A stretch of 64,000 nucleotides of DNA, from the NCBI RefSeq assembly GCF_036647415.1, contig NZ_JAVXKG010000001.1, positions 62,001-126,000 on the forward strand. The letters run 5' to 3'. Below the pieces are notes generated by a model. It did no database searches, was not told the origin of the DNA, and saw nothing but the letters and a program-made list of their open reading frames with translations. Of the stretch, positions 8,241 to 16,460 are shown piece after piece (the first letter of the stretch is position 1; each line of letters starts with the position of its first letter). The DNA comes from Empedobacter sp036647415 (GTDB lineage Bacteria > Bacteroidota > Bacteroidia > Flavobacteriales > Weeksellaceae). The position numbers and the translations under genes are program-made.

Positions 8241-9566
8241 TTATCCTTTATATGTGTAATATCTTGCACCTTTCAAATCATTTATTTCCGTTTCTATTCG
8301 ATCCAAAGCAAAACCTTTTGAATCATTAATTGACGTTTTTAGATTTTTGTTATGTAAATCTTGATATTGATCAAAAGTAATTGCTTGTCTTCCGTTCAGA
8401 TAATCAAACAAATTAATTTTATTCATCACATCTTTCCAGCCTTCACCAATTTCTCCTTGAAAAACTTTTGATTTTGAACCCGAACCATACGCAATGAAAC
8501 CTATTTTCTGTCCAATCAAATCTTCATTGGCATCAGAACTAACCTGTAATGCAGATAAAAATGCAGTAAAAACAGACGCTGTGTACATATTTCCAATTTC
8601 TGAAGAAGCACGTTGCGTTGGTTCTACTTTTTCTTTGATTAATGCTTTATAATCCTCCGATTTTGAAACAATTTTCAAGTTATCATTTGAGTTTTCTAAA
8701 TTATTTTCTAACGCAAAAACATCCGAAAACATTCGTTTTCCTTGAAAAGCATAAGGCAAATGAAAAGCAACATAACGCCAGTCTTCGTACAATTTACCAT
8801 CAATTCCAGCTTGTTCTTTAAAGTCAAAATAAGCTTCTCTAACACGATTTTTATAACATTCGTTAGAATATTGACCTTCAAAAACAGGTTCATCAGAAAA
8901 GATTTCTATTTCAGATTTTGTTGTTTCTAAAGCATTTAAAACCTCCGAATTAGACGTTGATTGACGAGGTTTGAAGAAATCAAAAACCGATTCCATACCA
9001 ATTCCCCAAATATTATCAAACGCAATCAAATCTGGTTTATTCGAAATCAAAACCGCTACAGCACCAGCGCCTTGCGTATATTCTCCTGTCGATTCTAATC
9101 CATATTTTGCATAATCTGCCGCAATTACAATTGCTTTTTTTTCTGGATTAATACGTACATAATCTATCGAATTATGCATAGCATCTACTCCACCAACGCA
9201 AGCAAATGTCATATCTACAACATCGGTATGTCTAAAAACACGCGAGCCAAATTCATCAGCCAAAACAGATTCTACCAATTGTACAGCATAAGTAGCTGTT
9301 GGTTTTGCGCCGTCTAAGGCACTTTCGGTTCCTAAATAAATTCGACCAATATCTGCGGGATTAATATTAAAATCTTTGATTAATTTCAACAAAGCATTGG
9401 CTGCAATTGTAGCTGTATCCTCGTGAACATCGAGAATAGCCATTTTTTTCAGCCCTAAACCTAATTTTAATTTTTCGGGATCAATATTTCTTTTTATTGC
9501 TAAATCTTTTATTGGCAAATAGATGTGCGGAACGTAGATAGAAGCCGCCTCAATTCCATATTTCAT
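8241..9566 (-). CDS. Hydroxymethylglutaryl-CoA synthase family protein
   Basis: A 441-residue thiolase-fold enzyme expected to condense acetoacetyl-CoA with acetyl-CoA to HMG-CoA, the first committed step of the mevalonate route to isoprenoids used by many Flavobacteriia. The nucleophile is Cys123 in TFACVGGVD, with an upstream acid in GTESALD (Glu81). The AFHLPYAFQGK segment supplies the expected His region. Length fits the family. No other mevalonate gene is adjacent, which is normal for this group. It has its own promoter and a shared terminator. A related HMGS-like enzyme acting on another acyl-CoA cannot be excluded. Confidence 0.9.
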   Translation of the reverse strand: MKYGIEAASIYVPHIYLPIKDLAIKRNIDPEKLKLGLGLKKMAILDVHEDTATIAANALLKLIKDFNINPADIGRIYLGTESALDGAKPTATYAVQLVESVLADEFGSRVFRHTDVVDMTFACVGGVDAMHNSIDYVRINPEKKAIVIAADYAKYGLESTGEYTQGAGAVAVLISNKPDLIAFDNIWGIGMESVFDFFKPRQSTSNSEVLNALETTKSEIEIFSDEPVFEGQYSNECYKNRVREAYFDFKEQAGIDGKLYEDWRYVAFHLPYAFQGKRMFSDVFALENNLENSNDNLKIVSKSEDYKALIKEKVEPTQRASSEIGNMYTASVFTAFLSALQVSSDANEDLIGQKIGFIAYGSGSKSKVFQGEIGEGWKDVMNKINLFDYLNGRQAITFDQYQDLHNKNLKTSINDSKGFALDRIETEINDLKGARYYTYKG

Positions 9567-9590
9567 TCTAAATATTTTTTAAGCGAAATT

Positions 9591-9623
9591 CAAAGTTACA
9601 CGTATTTGATTATTTCTAAACAA
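9591..9623 (-). promoter_or_regulatory. Promoter of the HMG-CoA synthase gene
   Basis: On the minus strand TAACTTTG (9598-9591) matches TAnnTTTG, with TTG (9623-9621) 22 nt upstream. The predicted start near 9584 leaves a leader of roughly 18 nt before the ATG at 9566. Confidence 0.65.
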
Positions 9624-9745
9624 TGAATAAACATTGATTTAAGAAAAATCTTAATTGATTAAAAATTAACAAATAATGCGGCTATATTCTTATAAAATTC
9701 TTAATTTTAGAATACTAATTTTAATTATTTAAAAACGATTACACT

Positions 9746-10384
9746 ATGGCAAGAACATTTTACAAATCCATTAAAGAATCCATTAAGTATTGGTGGATTT
9801 TATTATTAATTGGTTTACTATTTATCGGATTGGGAGTTTATTGTTTTATAAACCCACTGGCTTCATACGCCGCTTTATCGTTAGTTTTTAGTATTTCATT
9901 TTTGTTCTCAGGTATTTCTGAAATCATTTTTTCGATTGCGAATAAAGATGAAATTGATAGTTGGGGCTGGACATTAGCTTACGGAATTGTAACAACAATT
10001 GTCGGTTTTTTATTAGTTGTAAATCCTGTACTTTCTTTAGAAGTTTTTGCATATTATGTTGGATTCTTAATTTTATTCCGTTCTATTTCTGGAATTAGTC
10101 ACTCTTTAGACTTAAAAAACTATGGTGTAAAAGATTGGGGATTCTCTTTATGTATTTCAATAATCAGTTTAATTTTAGCCATAATATTACTTTGGACACC
10201 ACAATTGGCTGGTTTAACAGCTGTTCTATGGCTAGGAATGGCAGTAATTACTTCTGGTTTATTTGCTATATTTTTATCCTTCCAATTAAAAAAGATAAAA
10301 GATTTACCGAATAATTTATCTGATGATTTGAAAAGACGATATGCTCAAATCAAACAAGAAATTGAAGATTTTAGAAATCAATAA
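9746..10384 (+). CDS. HdeD-family DUF308 membrane protein
   Basis: This 212-residue inner-membrane protein has six predicted helices in three pairs, the DUF308/HdeD pattern. It repeats motifs such as GLLFIGLGVYCFINP and GFLLVVNPVLSLE, where a helix ends at a conserved Asn-Pro. A soluble tail of about 35 charged residues (KKIKDLPNN to FRNQ) ends the protein. HdeD in Escherichia coli contributes to acid resistance, but most homologues have no known function. It is monocistronic and ends at a hairpin shared with the convergent cardiolipin synthase gene. Confidence 0.88.
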   Translation: MARTFYKSIKESIKYWWILLLIGLLFIGLGVYCFINPLASYAALSLVFSISFLFSGISEIIFSIANKDEIDSWGWTLAYGIVTTIVGFLLVVNPVLSLEVFAYYVGFLILFRSISGISHSLDLKNYGVKDWGFSLCISIISLILAIILLWTPQLAGLTAVLWLGMAVITSGLFAIFLSFQLKKIKDLPNNLSDDLKRRYAQIKQEIEDFRNQ

Positions 10385-10386
10385 AA

Positions 10387-10420
10387 ACAAAACCCACTTC
10401 AAGCGAAGTGGGTTTTATTT
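10387..10420. terminator. Bidirectional intrinsic terminator
   Basis: AAAACCCACTTC / GAAGTGGGTTTT with an AAGC loop and flanking A/T runs separates the convergent HdeD-family and cardiolipin synthase genes. Confidence 0.92.
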
Positions 10421-10431
10421 TTCTAAATATT

Positions 10432-11925
10432 TTATAAAATTGGTGCTAATAATCGACAAACCGATGCAAAAGCTCTTTTATACCAAGGTCTTTCTTCCCA
10501 TTTTTTAATTGTCAAAATCTCTGAGTTTTCTTTATCTATATGAAACTGATTAGCCATTTGTTTTAATAGTATTTCATCATGAATAACAGACGTAATTTCA
10601 AAATTAATAAAGAAACTTCTATAATCTAAATTAACTGTTCCTATAAAAGCAAGTTCATCATCTATCGTAATTGTTTTGGCATGAATAAATCCTTTTTCGT
10701 ATAAATAAACTTTAACACCTCTTCTCATAATAGGCTTTAAATAAGACAATGAAGCCTGCTGTACAATTATTGAATCTCCTCTTTTGGGAATAATTAGCTC
10801 AACTTCTACTCCTGCAGAAACAGCAATCATAAGAGCTGTTTTAAATTCATCACTCGGAATAAAATAAGGCGTACACAGTTGCACTTTTTTCTTTGCAAGA
10901 GTTATTGCCAAAATCATCGCTTCCATAGCAGAATGGACACTATCGCCAGGAGAAGTAAGTCCAAAACTAACTGTTGCAGAATTTTCAAACTGAATATTTT
11001 CTGAATTAAAAAAATACTTTCTATTGGCAATTTTAAACTCTTTTCCTTCTGTCATCATCCAATTTAAATGAAAGTGCAATTGTAGACTATTTATTGCTTC
11101 ACCTTCCACCATAACAGACGTATCTCGCCAATAAACTCCGTTATTCAAACTTTTTTCTCCATTTTGATTAATATATTTATCACTAATATTAATTCCTCCT
11201 ACAAAAGCAATTTTTGCATCAACTATCAATATTTTACGATGATTTCGATAGTTAGAATTAGCCAAAGATGAAAAATGTACAGGTAAAAACGTTTGAAATT
11301 CAATTCCTGATTCTTCAAATTGTTTATAATGTTTATTAATTTTTGGAGATCCAAAATCATCAACAGTAATACGAACTTCTACGCTTTTTTTTGCTTTCTC
11401 TTTGAGAATATCAATTATTTCATTTCCTATATTATCTTCTTCAAAAATATAATATTCTAAATGTATATGATCTTTTGCAGAACGAAGTGCTTCTAAAAAA
11501 AGAGGAAATTTTTCTTCTCCATTAATTAAGAGTTTAACTTTATTTTTTGTAGATGGAGGTGCTATTCTATTATTATTTAGGTATCTAAAAACTTGAGTTA
11601 AAGAATTTATTTTATTCTCTATTTGCGATAAATCATCTTGAATAAGACTTTCCATTTCATTCCATTTATCATTTATAATTTCTTTGTGTTTTTTATCAAT
11701 TCGTTGAAAAAATCGTTCACGATTAAACTTCTGCCCAAAGAAAAAATATATAATAATTCCGATAAAAGGTAAAAATATAATGACCAAAATCCAAGCTATA
11801 GTTTTTGTTGGATTACCATTTTCTATCAAAATAGTTATAATCACCATTATGTATAATAACGTTACAGGAACCCAATACCAGGCTTTTATAAAAGTCCAAA
11901 TCTCTAAAATAGTAGTCCAATCCAT
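10432..11925 (-). CDS. cls: Cardiolipin synthase (phospholipase D family)
   Basis: A 497-residue membrane enzyme that joins two phosphatidylglycerols into cardiolipin. Two N-terminal helices (about 13-33 and 42-63) are followed by two PLD catalytic domains. The first HKD motif is His229-Lys231-Asp236 (HRKILIVD) and the second is His415-Lys417-Asp422 (HAKTITID), each followed by GG/GT-N residues as expected. Length agrees with bacterial ClsA-type enzymes. It is transcribed alone toward the HdeD-family gene. I saw no clean TAnnTTTG element upstream of its start. Confidence 0.93.
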   Translation of the reverse strand: MDWTTILEIWTFIKAWYWVPVTLLYIMVIITILIENGNPTKTIAWILVIIFLPFIGIIIYFFFGQKFNRERFFQRIDKKHKEIINDKWNEMESLIQDDLSQIENKINSLTQVFRYLNNNRIAPPSTKNKVKLLINGEEKFPLFLEALRSAKDHIHLEYYIFEEDNIGNEIIDILKEKAKKSVEVRITVDDFGSPKINKHYKQFEESGIEFQTFLPVHFSSLANSNYRNHRKILIVDAKIAFVGGINISDKYINQNGEKSLNNGVYWRDTSVMVEGEAINSLQLHFHLNWMMTEGKEFKIANRKYFFNSENIQFENSATVSFGLTSPGDSVHSAMEAMILAITLAKKKVQLCTPYFIPSDEFKTALMIAVSAGVEVELIIPKRGDSIIVQQASLSYLKPIMRRGVKVYLYEKGFIHAKTITIDDELAFIGTVNLDYRSFFINFEITSVIHDEILLKQMANQFHIDKENSEILTIKKWEERPWYKRAFASVCRLLAPIL

Positions 11926-12022
11926 TCATCTCTTTTTTTAAGTTCATCAAAAACTATACTTAAATTTAACAAATTAAAAATGAATGATTTAATGATTTTA
12001 TTGAAAATAATTAAAAATAATT

Positions 12023-12054
12023 TTGGAAATAATAAAAATACTGCCTTATATTTG
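12023..12054 (+). promoter_or_regulatory. Promoter of tRNA-Phe
   Basis: TATATTTG (12047-12054) matches the -7 element and TTG (12023-12025) lies 21 nt upstream. Initiation near 12060 is only a few bases before the mature tRNA. Confidence 0.75.
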
Positions 12055-12068
12055 CAATCCAAAATGAC

Positions 12069-12144
12069 GGTGCCTTAGCTCAGTTGGTAGAGCAAAGGAC
12101 TGAAAATCCTTGTGTCCCTGGTTCGATTCCTGGAGGCACCACCA
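12069..12144 (+). tRNA. tRNA-Phe (anticodon GAA)
   Basis: A 76-nt cloverleaf. The acceptor stem GGTGCCT/AGGCACC pairs perfectly, the D-loop contains AGTTGGTAGA, the anticodon loop CTGAAAA reads GAA (Phe), and the T-arm contains GGTTCGATTCC. The 3' CCA is encoded. A terminator hairpin follows after 8 nt, so the gene is a single-tRNA unit. Confidence 0.97.
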
Positions 12145-12151
12145 CATTTAT

Positions 12152-12185
12152 AAAGCCTCGAACTTAATGTTTGAGGCTTTTTTTA
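12152..12185 (+). terminator. Intrinsic terminator after tRNA-Phe
   Basis: AAAGCCTCGAAC / GTTTGAGGCTTT (one G-U pair) is followed by a T-run. Confidence 0.88.
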
Positions 12186-12261
12186 TTGAATAGAATAGTA
12201 ACAATTTATTAATTGGATATTTATTCAGAAACTGAACAAATATTCCGTAAATTGCATAATA

Positions 12262-12612
12262 ATGGAAATTGGAAAAAGACCTTGGGGTTCTTACTATGTT
12301 TTAGAAGACACCAATACATATAAGGTAAAAAGAATAGAAGTGAATGTTGATGGACGTTTGTCTTATCAATATCACAATAAGCGTGCTGAAGTTTGGACAA
12401 TTGTACAAGGAAAAGCTTTGGTAACTCTTAATGACAAAGATTACGAATACAATGCGGGAGAAGTTGTAATAATTCCTTTACAAGCAAAGCATCGAATAAA
12501 AAATATAGGTAAAGAGAAATTAATTTTTATCGAAGTACAACATGGTACGTATTTTGGAGAAGATGATATTGTTCGTATTGAAGACGATTACAACCGATCG
12601 AGCGAAGACTAA
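12262..12612 (+). CDS. Mannose-6-phosphate isomerase-type cupin
   Basis: A 116-residue single-domain cupin that matches the C-terminal domain of type II phosphomannose isomerase/GDP-mannose pyrophosphorylase fusions. It starts with the typical RPWGSYYVLED, followed by RAEVWTIVQGKALVTLND and a PLQAKHRIKNIG strand. In the fused enzymes this domain interconverts fructose-6-P and mannose-6-P. The expected histidine cluster before RAE is reduced here to a single His (YHNK), so activity is uncertain. The matching nucleotidyltransferase domain (manC) is a separate gene about 28 kb away. A nucleotidyltransferase gene follows after 24 bp, so the two probably share an mRNA. Confidence 0.8.
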   Translation: MEIGKRPWGSYYVLEDTNTYKVKRIEVNVDGRLSYQYHNKRAEVWTIVQGKALVTLNDKDYEYNAGEVVIIPLQAKHRIKNIGKEKLIFIEVQHGTYFGEDDIVRIEDDYNRSSED

Positions 12613-12636
12613 GACAATATTATAACCTAACAAACT

Positions 12637-13065
12637 ATGAAAATCGGAATAACATTTAGTGCATTTGACCTTTTGCACGCAGGGCATATAAAAATGCTTG
12701 AAGATGCAAAACAACAATGTGATTATTTGATTGTAGGCTTACAAACCGACCCTACACTAGATCGTCCAGAAAAAAATCGTCCTACACAAACTGTTGTAGA
12801 ACGCTACATCCAATTAAAAGGATGTAAATTTGTAGACGAAATAATTCCTTATGCAACTGAGCAAGATTTGGAAGATATTTTACGATCATTCAACATTAAT
12901 GTTCGTATTCTAGGTATCGAATACCAAGACAAAAATTTTACAGGACGAAAATACTGTGAAGAAAAAGGAATCGAGTTTTATTATAACTCAAGAGATCACC
13001 GTTTCTCAAGCTCTGGACTAAGAAAAGTAGTCGCTGAAAAAGAATTATTGAAAATTGTAAAATAA
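12637..13065 (+). CDS. Cytidylyltransferase-like nucleotidyltransferase (TagD type)
   Basis: This 142-residue single-domain protein has the HxGH nucleotide-binding motif (LLHAGH, His15-His18) and a terminal SSSGLR that stands in for the usual ISSTxxR. The family transfers CMP or AMP to glycerol-3-phosphate, phosphosugars or similar acceptors, making CDP- or ADP-linked precursors. It is a close paralogue (about 60% identical by eye) of the protein encoded at 39519-39938, which heads the polysaccharide operon. It sits directly after the PMI-like cupin and ends at an intrinsic terminator. Substrate is unknown; a surface-polysaccharide precursor is the likeliest. Confidence 0.82.
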   Translation: MKIGITFSAFDLLHAGHIKMLEDAKQQCDYLIVGLQTDPTLDRPEKNRPTQTVVERYIQLKGCKFVDEIIPYATEQDLEDILRSFNINVRILGIEYQDKNFTGRKYCEEKGIEFYYNSRDHRFSSSGLRKVVAEKELLKIVK

Positions 13066-13074
13066 CAATTTGTT

Positions 13075-13104
13075 AAGGTTAGAGATTCATCTAACCTTTT
13101 TTTT
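13075..13104 (+). terminator. Intrinsic terminator
   Basis: AAGGTTAG / CTAACCTT stem with an AGATTCAT loop and an eight-T run, 10 bp after the nucleotidyltransferase stop. Confidence 0.85.
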
Positions 13105-13159
13105 ATGCTCAATAGTTTCTCAATCAAAAAATTAATGTAAAAATATCTGCTAAAAATTA

Positions 13160-13167
13160 TACCTTTG
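13160..13167 (+). promoter_or_regulatory. -7 element immediately before der
   Basis: TACCTTTG matches TAnnTTTG and ends only 4 nt before the ATG at 13172. Transcription would start at or within a few bases of the start codon, giving a leaderless or nearly leaderless mRNA. No good -33 TTG is visible at the usual distance. Confidence 0.5.
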
Positions 13168-13171
13168 CAAA

Positions 13172-14479
13172 ATGTCAAATATAGTTGCAATTGTAGGAAG
13201 ACCAAACGTTGGTAAATCTACTTTCTTCAATCGATTAATCCAAAAAAGACAAGCTATCGTTGATGACACTTCTGGTGTTACACGCGATCGTCACTATGGA
13301 AAATCAGATTGGAATGGAAAAGAATTTACTGTGATCGATACCGGAGGGTATGTCGTTGGTTCTGATGATACCTTTGAAGAAGAGATCCGTAAGCAAGTTG
13401 AATTAGCTATTGATGAAGCAAATGTAATTTTGTTCATGGTAGACAATCAAGTTGGATTAACGGATATGGATAAGGAAGTTGGCAACCTTTTAAGACGCAC
13501 TAAGAAGCCTACATTCTTAGTTGTGAATAAGGTCGATACCAACAAAAATTTAGAGGATTCGTATGAGTTTTATAACTTAGGATTCGAGAATATGTTTACA
13601 ATCGCTGCAATGAGCGGTAGTGGAACAGGTGAATTATTGGATGCTGTTGTGGATACTTTTACAGAAGAAGTTCACGTAGATCCATTTGAAGGTTTACCAA
13701 AAATAACAATCGTAGGTCGCCCAAATGCTGGGAAATCTACTTTTATTAACGCATTATTAGGTGAAGAACGTAACATTGTAACAGATATAGCTGGTACAAC
13801 GCGTGATTCTATCGAAACATTGTACAACAAATTTGGACACGAGTTTGTTTTGGTAGATACTGCCGGAATGCGTAAAAAAGGTAAAGTAAGCGAAGATTTA
13901 GAATTCTATTCTGTAATGCGTGCTGTACGCGCTATAGAAGAATGTGATATTTGTGTTTTGATGATTGATGCCGAACGTGGTATTGAAGCGCAAGATCTTA
14001 ATATACTTTATTTAGCAGAACGTAACCGTAAAGGAGTTGTTATCTTAGTTAACAAATGGGATTTACTTGAAAAAGAAACAAATACCATGAAAGAATACAA
14101 AGATCAAATCCTAAAACGTATTGCTCCTTTTACAGATGTACCAGTTTTGTTTATCTCTGCATTGACAAAACAACGTGTATTGAAAGCTGTTGATACATTT
14201 ATAGATGTATATGAGAACCGTAGTCGTCGTATTAAAACAAGTAAACTAAACGAAGTTTTATTACCAATTATCGAGATCACACCTCCACCAGCAATCAAAG
14301 GAAAATACATCAAAATTAAATATGTGACACAATTACCTACTAAAACGCCACAGTTTGCGTTTTTCTGTAATTTACCACAATATGTAAAAGATCCTTACAA
14401 ACGATTTATCGAAAATCAATTAAGAAAAGAGTTTGATTTTGAAGGAGTTCCGATCGAAGTTTACTTCAGAAAGAAATAA
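13172..14479 (+). CDS. der: Ribosome-assembly GTPase Der (EngA)
   Basis: A 435-residue double GTPase needed for maturation of the 50S ribosomal subunit. The first G domain has the P-loop GRPNVGKST (8-16), DTGG and NKVD. The second has GRPNAGKST near 182, DTAG and NKWD. A C-terminal KH-like domain (about 350-435) ends with EVYFRKK, typical of the family. Length and order of motifs are standard. The gene is monocistronic, with its own terminator, and its likely promoter abuts the start codon. Confidence 0.98.
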   Translation: MSNIVAIVGRPNVGKSTFFNRLIQKRQAIVDDTSGVTRDRHYGKSDWNGKEFTVIDTGGYVVGSDDTFEEEIRKQVELAIDEANVILFMVDNQVGLTDMDKEVGNLLRRTKKPTFLVVNKVDTNKNLEDSYEFYNLGFENMFTIAAMSGSGTGELLDAVVDTFTEEVHVDPFEGLPKITIVGRPNAGKSTFINALLGEERNIVTDIAGTTRDSIETLYNKFGHEFVLVDTAGMRKKGKVSEDLEFYSVMRAVRAIEECDICVLMIDAERGIEAQDLNILYLAERNRKGVVILVNKWDLLEKETNTMKEYKDQILKRIAPFTDVPVLFISALTKQRVLKAVDTFIDVYENRSRRIKTSKLNEVLLPIIEITPPPAIKGKYIKIKYVTQLPTKTPQFAFFCNLPQYVKDPYKRFIENQLRKEFDFEGVPIEVYFRKK

Positions 14480-14488
14480 TAAAAATCC

Positions 14489-14525
14489 AAAAAGTCCATT
14501 TACGTTATGTAGATGGACTTTTTTA
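14489..14525 (+). terminator. Intrinsic terminator after der
   Basis: AAAAAGTCCATTTAC / GTAGATGGACTTTTT stem (one wobble) followed by a T-run. Confidence 0.88.
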
Positions 14526-14553
14526 TTGAATAACAATAGAATTTAATATTCAT

Positions 14554-14587
14554 AAAAAAAGCTCAACGATTGACGCTGAGCATTTTT
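14554..14587 (-). terminator. Intrinsic terminator after tRNA-Arg
   Basis: On the minus strand GCTCAGCG / CGTTGAGC forms a stem (one G-U pair) followed by seven T. It begins a few bases after the tRNA 3' end. Confidence 0.85.
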
Positions 14588-14588
14588 G

Positions 14589-14662
14589 TGACCGAGACAG
14601 GATTCAAACCTGTAACCTCCTGAGCCGTAATCAGGTGCGCTATTCAGTTGCGCCACTCGGCC
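14589..14662 (-). tRNA. tRNA-Arg (anticodon ACG)
   Basis: A 74-nt cloverleaf on the minus strand. The acceptor GGCCGAG pairs with CTCGGTC (one G-U), the anticodon stem CCTGA/TCAGG encloses TTACGGC, which reads ACG, and the T-arm is CAGGTTTGAATCCTG. CCA is not encoded (ACA follows), unlike the tRNA-Phe in this window, so the end must be added after transcription. ACG would normally be modified to ICG by a TadA-type deaminase. Confidence 0.95.
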
Positions 14663-14700
14663 ATTTCAAAAAAAGAAAAATGACTTCCTTATTTCGACTG

Positions 14701-14708
14701 CAAATATA
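14701..14708 (-). promoter_or_regulatory. -7 element of tRNA-Arg promoter
   Basis: TATATTTG on the minus strand, about 40 nt upstream of the tRNA 5' end; the same octamer serves tRNA-Phe. No TTG at the standard -33 spacing was seen. Confidence 0.55.
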
Positions 14709-14851
14709 AGGCACTTTTACTGTAATTTCCTAAGATTTCAAGAAAAAATTTTTAACTAAAATTTAATCTACAATCATTCAATCTCTTACAAAAATAATTT
14801 CGCTCATTTTTTAAGAATTCTTAACTTGTCGAAGAATAAATTCAATCCAAA

Positions 14852-15919
14852 ATGATAAAAAAAATCCTTTTCAGTTCAGTTATAATTATTGCCATTAGCA
14901 GTTGCAAACAAACCAAAGAAGAGTCAAAAATAGAATCAAAAAACAACACATTTCTATTTGCAAAAAATATTTCTATTGATGAAAATGAAACATCAATTAC
15001 AATAAAATCTTCAGGAAATACAGTTTCTTTCGATAAAAAAGAGTTGCCAATAAAAACTGTAATGGTAGAAACGGCTTCCGCAATTGCTTATTTAGACTAT
15101 TTAGGCGCATTAAATACGTTGAAAGGTGTAAGTGATGCAGATTTTGTTTATAATCCTAAAATTGCCGAAGGAATTGTGAATAAATCAATCCTAAAAATTG
15201 GTTCTTCTAATGAATTATTCACAGAAATTATTCTGAAAAATAAACCGCAACTTATTATCGCAAGTTCTAATCCTGTTTTGGCAAAATTTCATCAACAATT
15301 AGAGCAAAATAGTATAAAAATCTTGTATTTGGACGAATATAAAGAGCAAAATCCATTGGGACAAGTTGAATATCTAAAGATTTTCGGAAAATTATTCGGA
15401 AAAGAGATTGAAGCAAATAGTCGTGTAAATATGGTAAATAATAGCTATGATTCTATCAAAAACATTATTCAAACACAAGGAAAAGGGCAAGTTTCTACCG
15501 TTGTAAATAATATGTTTGGCGATGTTTGGTATGTGCCGACAAATGATTTGTTGCAAGCAAAATTGATAGATGATGCAAAAGGAAATTATATTTTTAAGGA
15601 TAAAAAAGGAGCGTCGAGTTTGAGTTTAACTTTTGAGGAAGTTTACACAAAAGGAAAATCGGCAAATTATTGGATCAATGTAAGTGGCGCTAATTCTTTG
15701 GCAGAAATGAAAGCTTCTTACCCAAATTATGCATGGTTTGATGCCTTCAAAAAAGGAAATGTCTATGCGTACAATAAACGTATGAACGAAAAAGGATCGA
15801 ATGATTATTTTGAGCAAGGAATTCTTCGACCAGATATTGTTCTGAATGATTTAGGAAAAATTTTCTATCCAAATTTGTTCCCGAATTATGATTTATACTT
15901 TTATCAACAATTAAAATAA
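14852..15919 (+). CDS. Periplasmic substrate-binding lipoprotein (BtuF/FepB-like)
   Basis: A 355-residue predicted lipoprotein: signal MIKKILFSSVIIIA with lipobox ISSC (Cys18). The mature part matches the helical-backbone class III binding proteins (Peripla_BP_2). The order ETASAIAYLDYLGAL, then GSSNEL...ILKNKPQLIIAS, then a long central helix, then a second lobe is characteristic. Such proteins deliver siderophore-, heme- or cobalamin-type ligands to an ABC importer. No permease or ATPase lies beside it, so its partner must be elsewhere. The next gene (mepB-like) starts on the base after this stop codon, indicating tight translational coupling. The ligand is unknown. Confidence 0.85.
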   Translation: MIKKILFSSVIIIAISSCKQTKEESKIESKNNTFLFAKNISIDENETSITIKSSGNTVSFDKKELPIKTVMVETASAIAYLDYLGALNTLKGVSDADFVYNPKIAEGIVNKSILKIGSSNELFTEIILKNKPQLIIASSNPVLAKFHQQLEQNSIKILYLDEYKEQNPLGQVEYLKIFGKLFGKEIEANSRVNMVNNSYDSIKNIIQTQGKGQVSTVVNNMFGDVWYVPTNDLLQAKLIDDAKGNYIFKDKKGASSLSLTFEEVYTKGKSANYWINVSGANSLAEMKASYPNYAWFDAFKKGNVYAYNKRMNEKGSNDYFEQGILRPDIVLNDLGKIFYPNLFPNYDLYFYQQLK

Positions 15920-16411
15920 ATGATTAAAATTATTCAACAATTTGAAGAAATTGTGCTAAAACCATTGCAATTATCCATTTCTAATCTAGGAAAAGACTTG
16001 GAATGTGATGAATATTCTGGATATAATTTTGAATCAAATCAAGTGTTATTCAAATTTAGAAACGCTAAAATTACACCCAAAAAAGTTGGTCAATTTGTAA
16101 CATTATGGAAACGAAATGCAGACAAACAAACCGAACCTTTTGACGAAAATGATTTAGTTGATTATTATATTATCGCAACAGAAGATGATTCTAAATTAGG
16201 ATTTTATATTTTTTCTAAGTCAATCTTAATCGAAAAAAATATTTTGTCAACCCAAAATAAAGAAGGAAAACGAGGTTTTAGAGTTTACCCTGATTGGGTG
16301 AAACCAGAAAATAAACAAGCGGAAAAAACGCAGAATTGGCAACAAAATTATTTTATAGAAATCCGTAATAATCAAGTTGACTCAACACGACTTAAAATAT
16401 TATTCAAATAA
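15920..16411 (+). CDS. MepB family protein
   Basis: A 163-residue cytoplasmic protein of the MepB family, named after a gene in the Staphylococcus aureus mepRAB multidrug operon; its biochemical role is not known. Supporting features are the early CDEYSGYNFE, the KKVGQFVTLWKRN segment, the central DDSKLGFYIFSKSIL and the late KRGFRVYPDW. The ATG directly follows the stop of the binding-protein gene with no gap, so the two are probably coupled. It ends at a hairpin shared with the convergent pheS. Confidence 0.82.
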   Translation: MIKIIQQFEEIVLKPLQLSISNLGKDLECDEYSGYNFESNQVLFKFRNAKITPKKVGQFVTLWKRNADKQTEPFDENDLVDYYIIATEDDSKLGFYIFSKSILIEKNILSTQNKEGKRGFRVYPDWVKPENKQAEKTQNWQQNYFIEIRNNQVDSTRLKILFK

Positions 16412-16445
16412 AAAATTCCTGCTCAAAATTGAGCAGGATTTTTCG
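16411..16445. terminator. Bidirectional intrinsic terminator
   Basis: AAATTCCTGCTCAA / TTGAGCAGGATTT hairpin with A/T flanks between the convergent mepB-like and pheS genes. Confidence 0.88.
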
Positions 16446-16460
16446 TTTATAGTTTCATTC

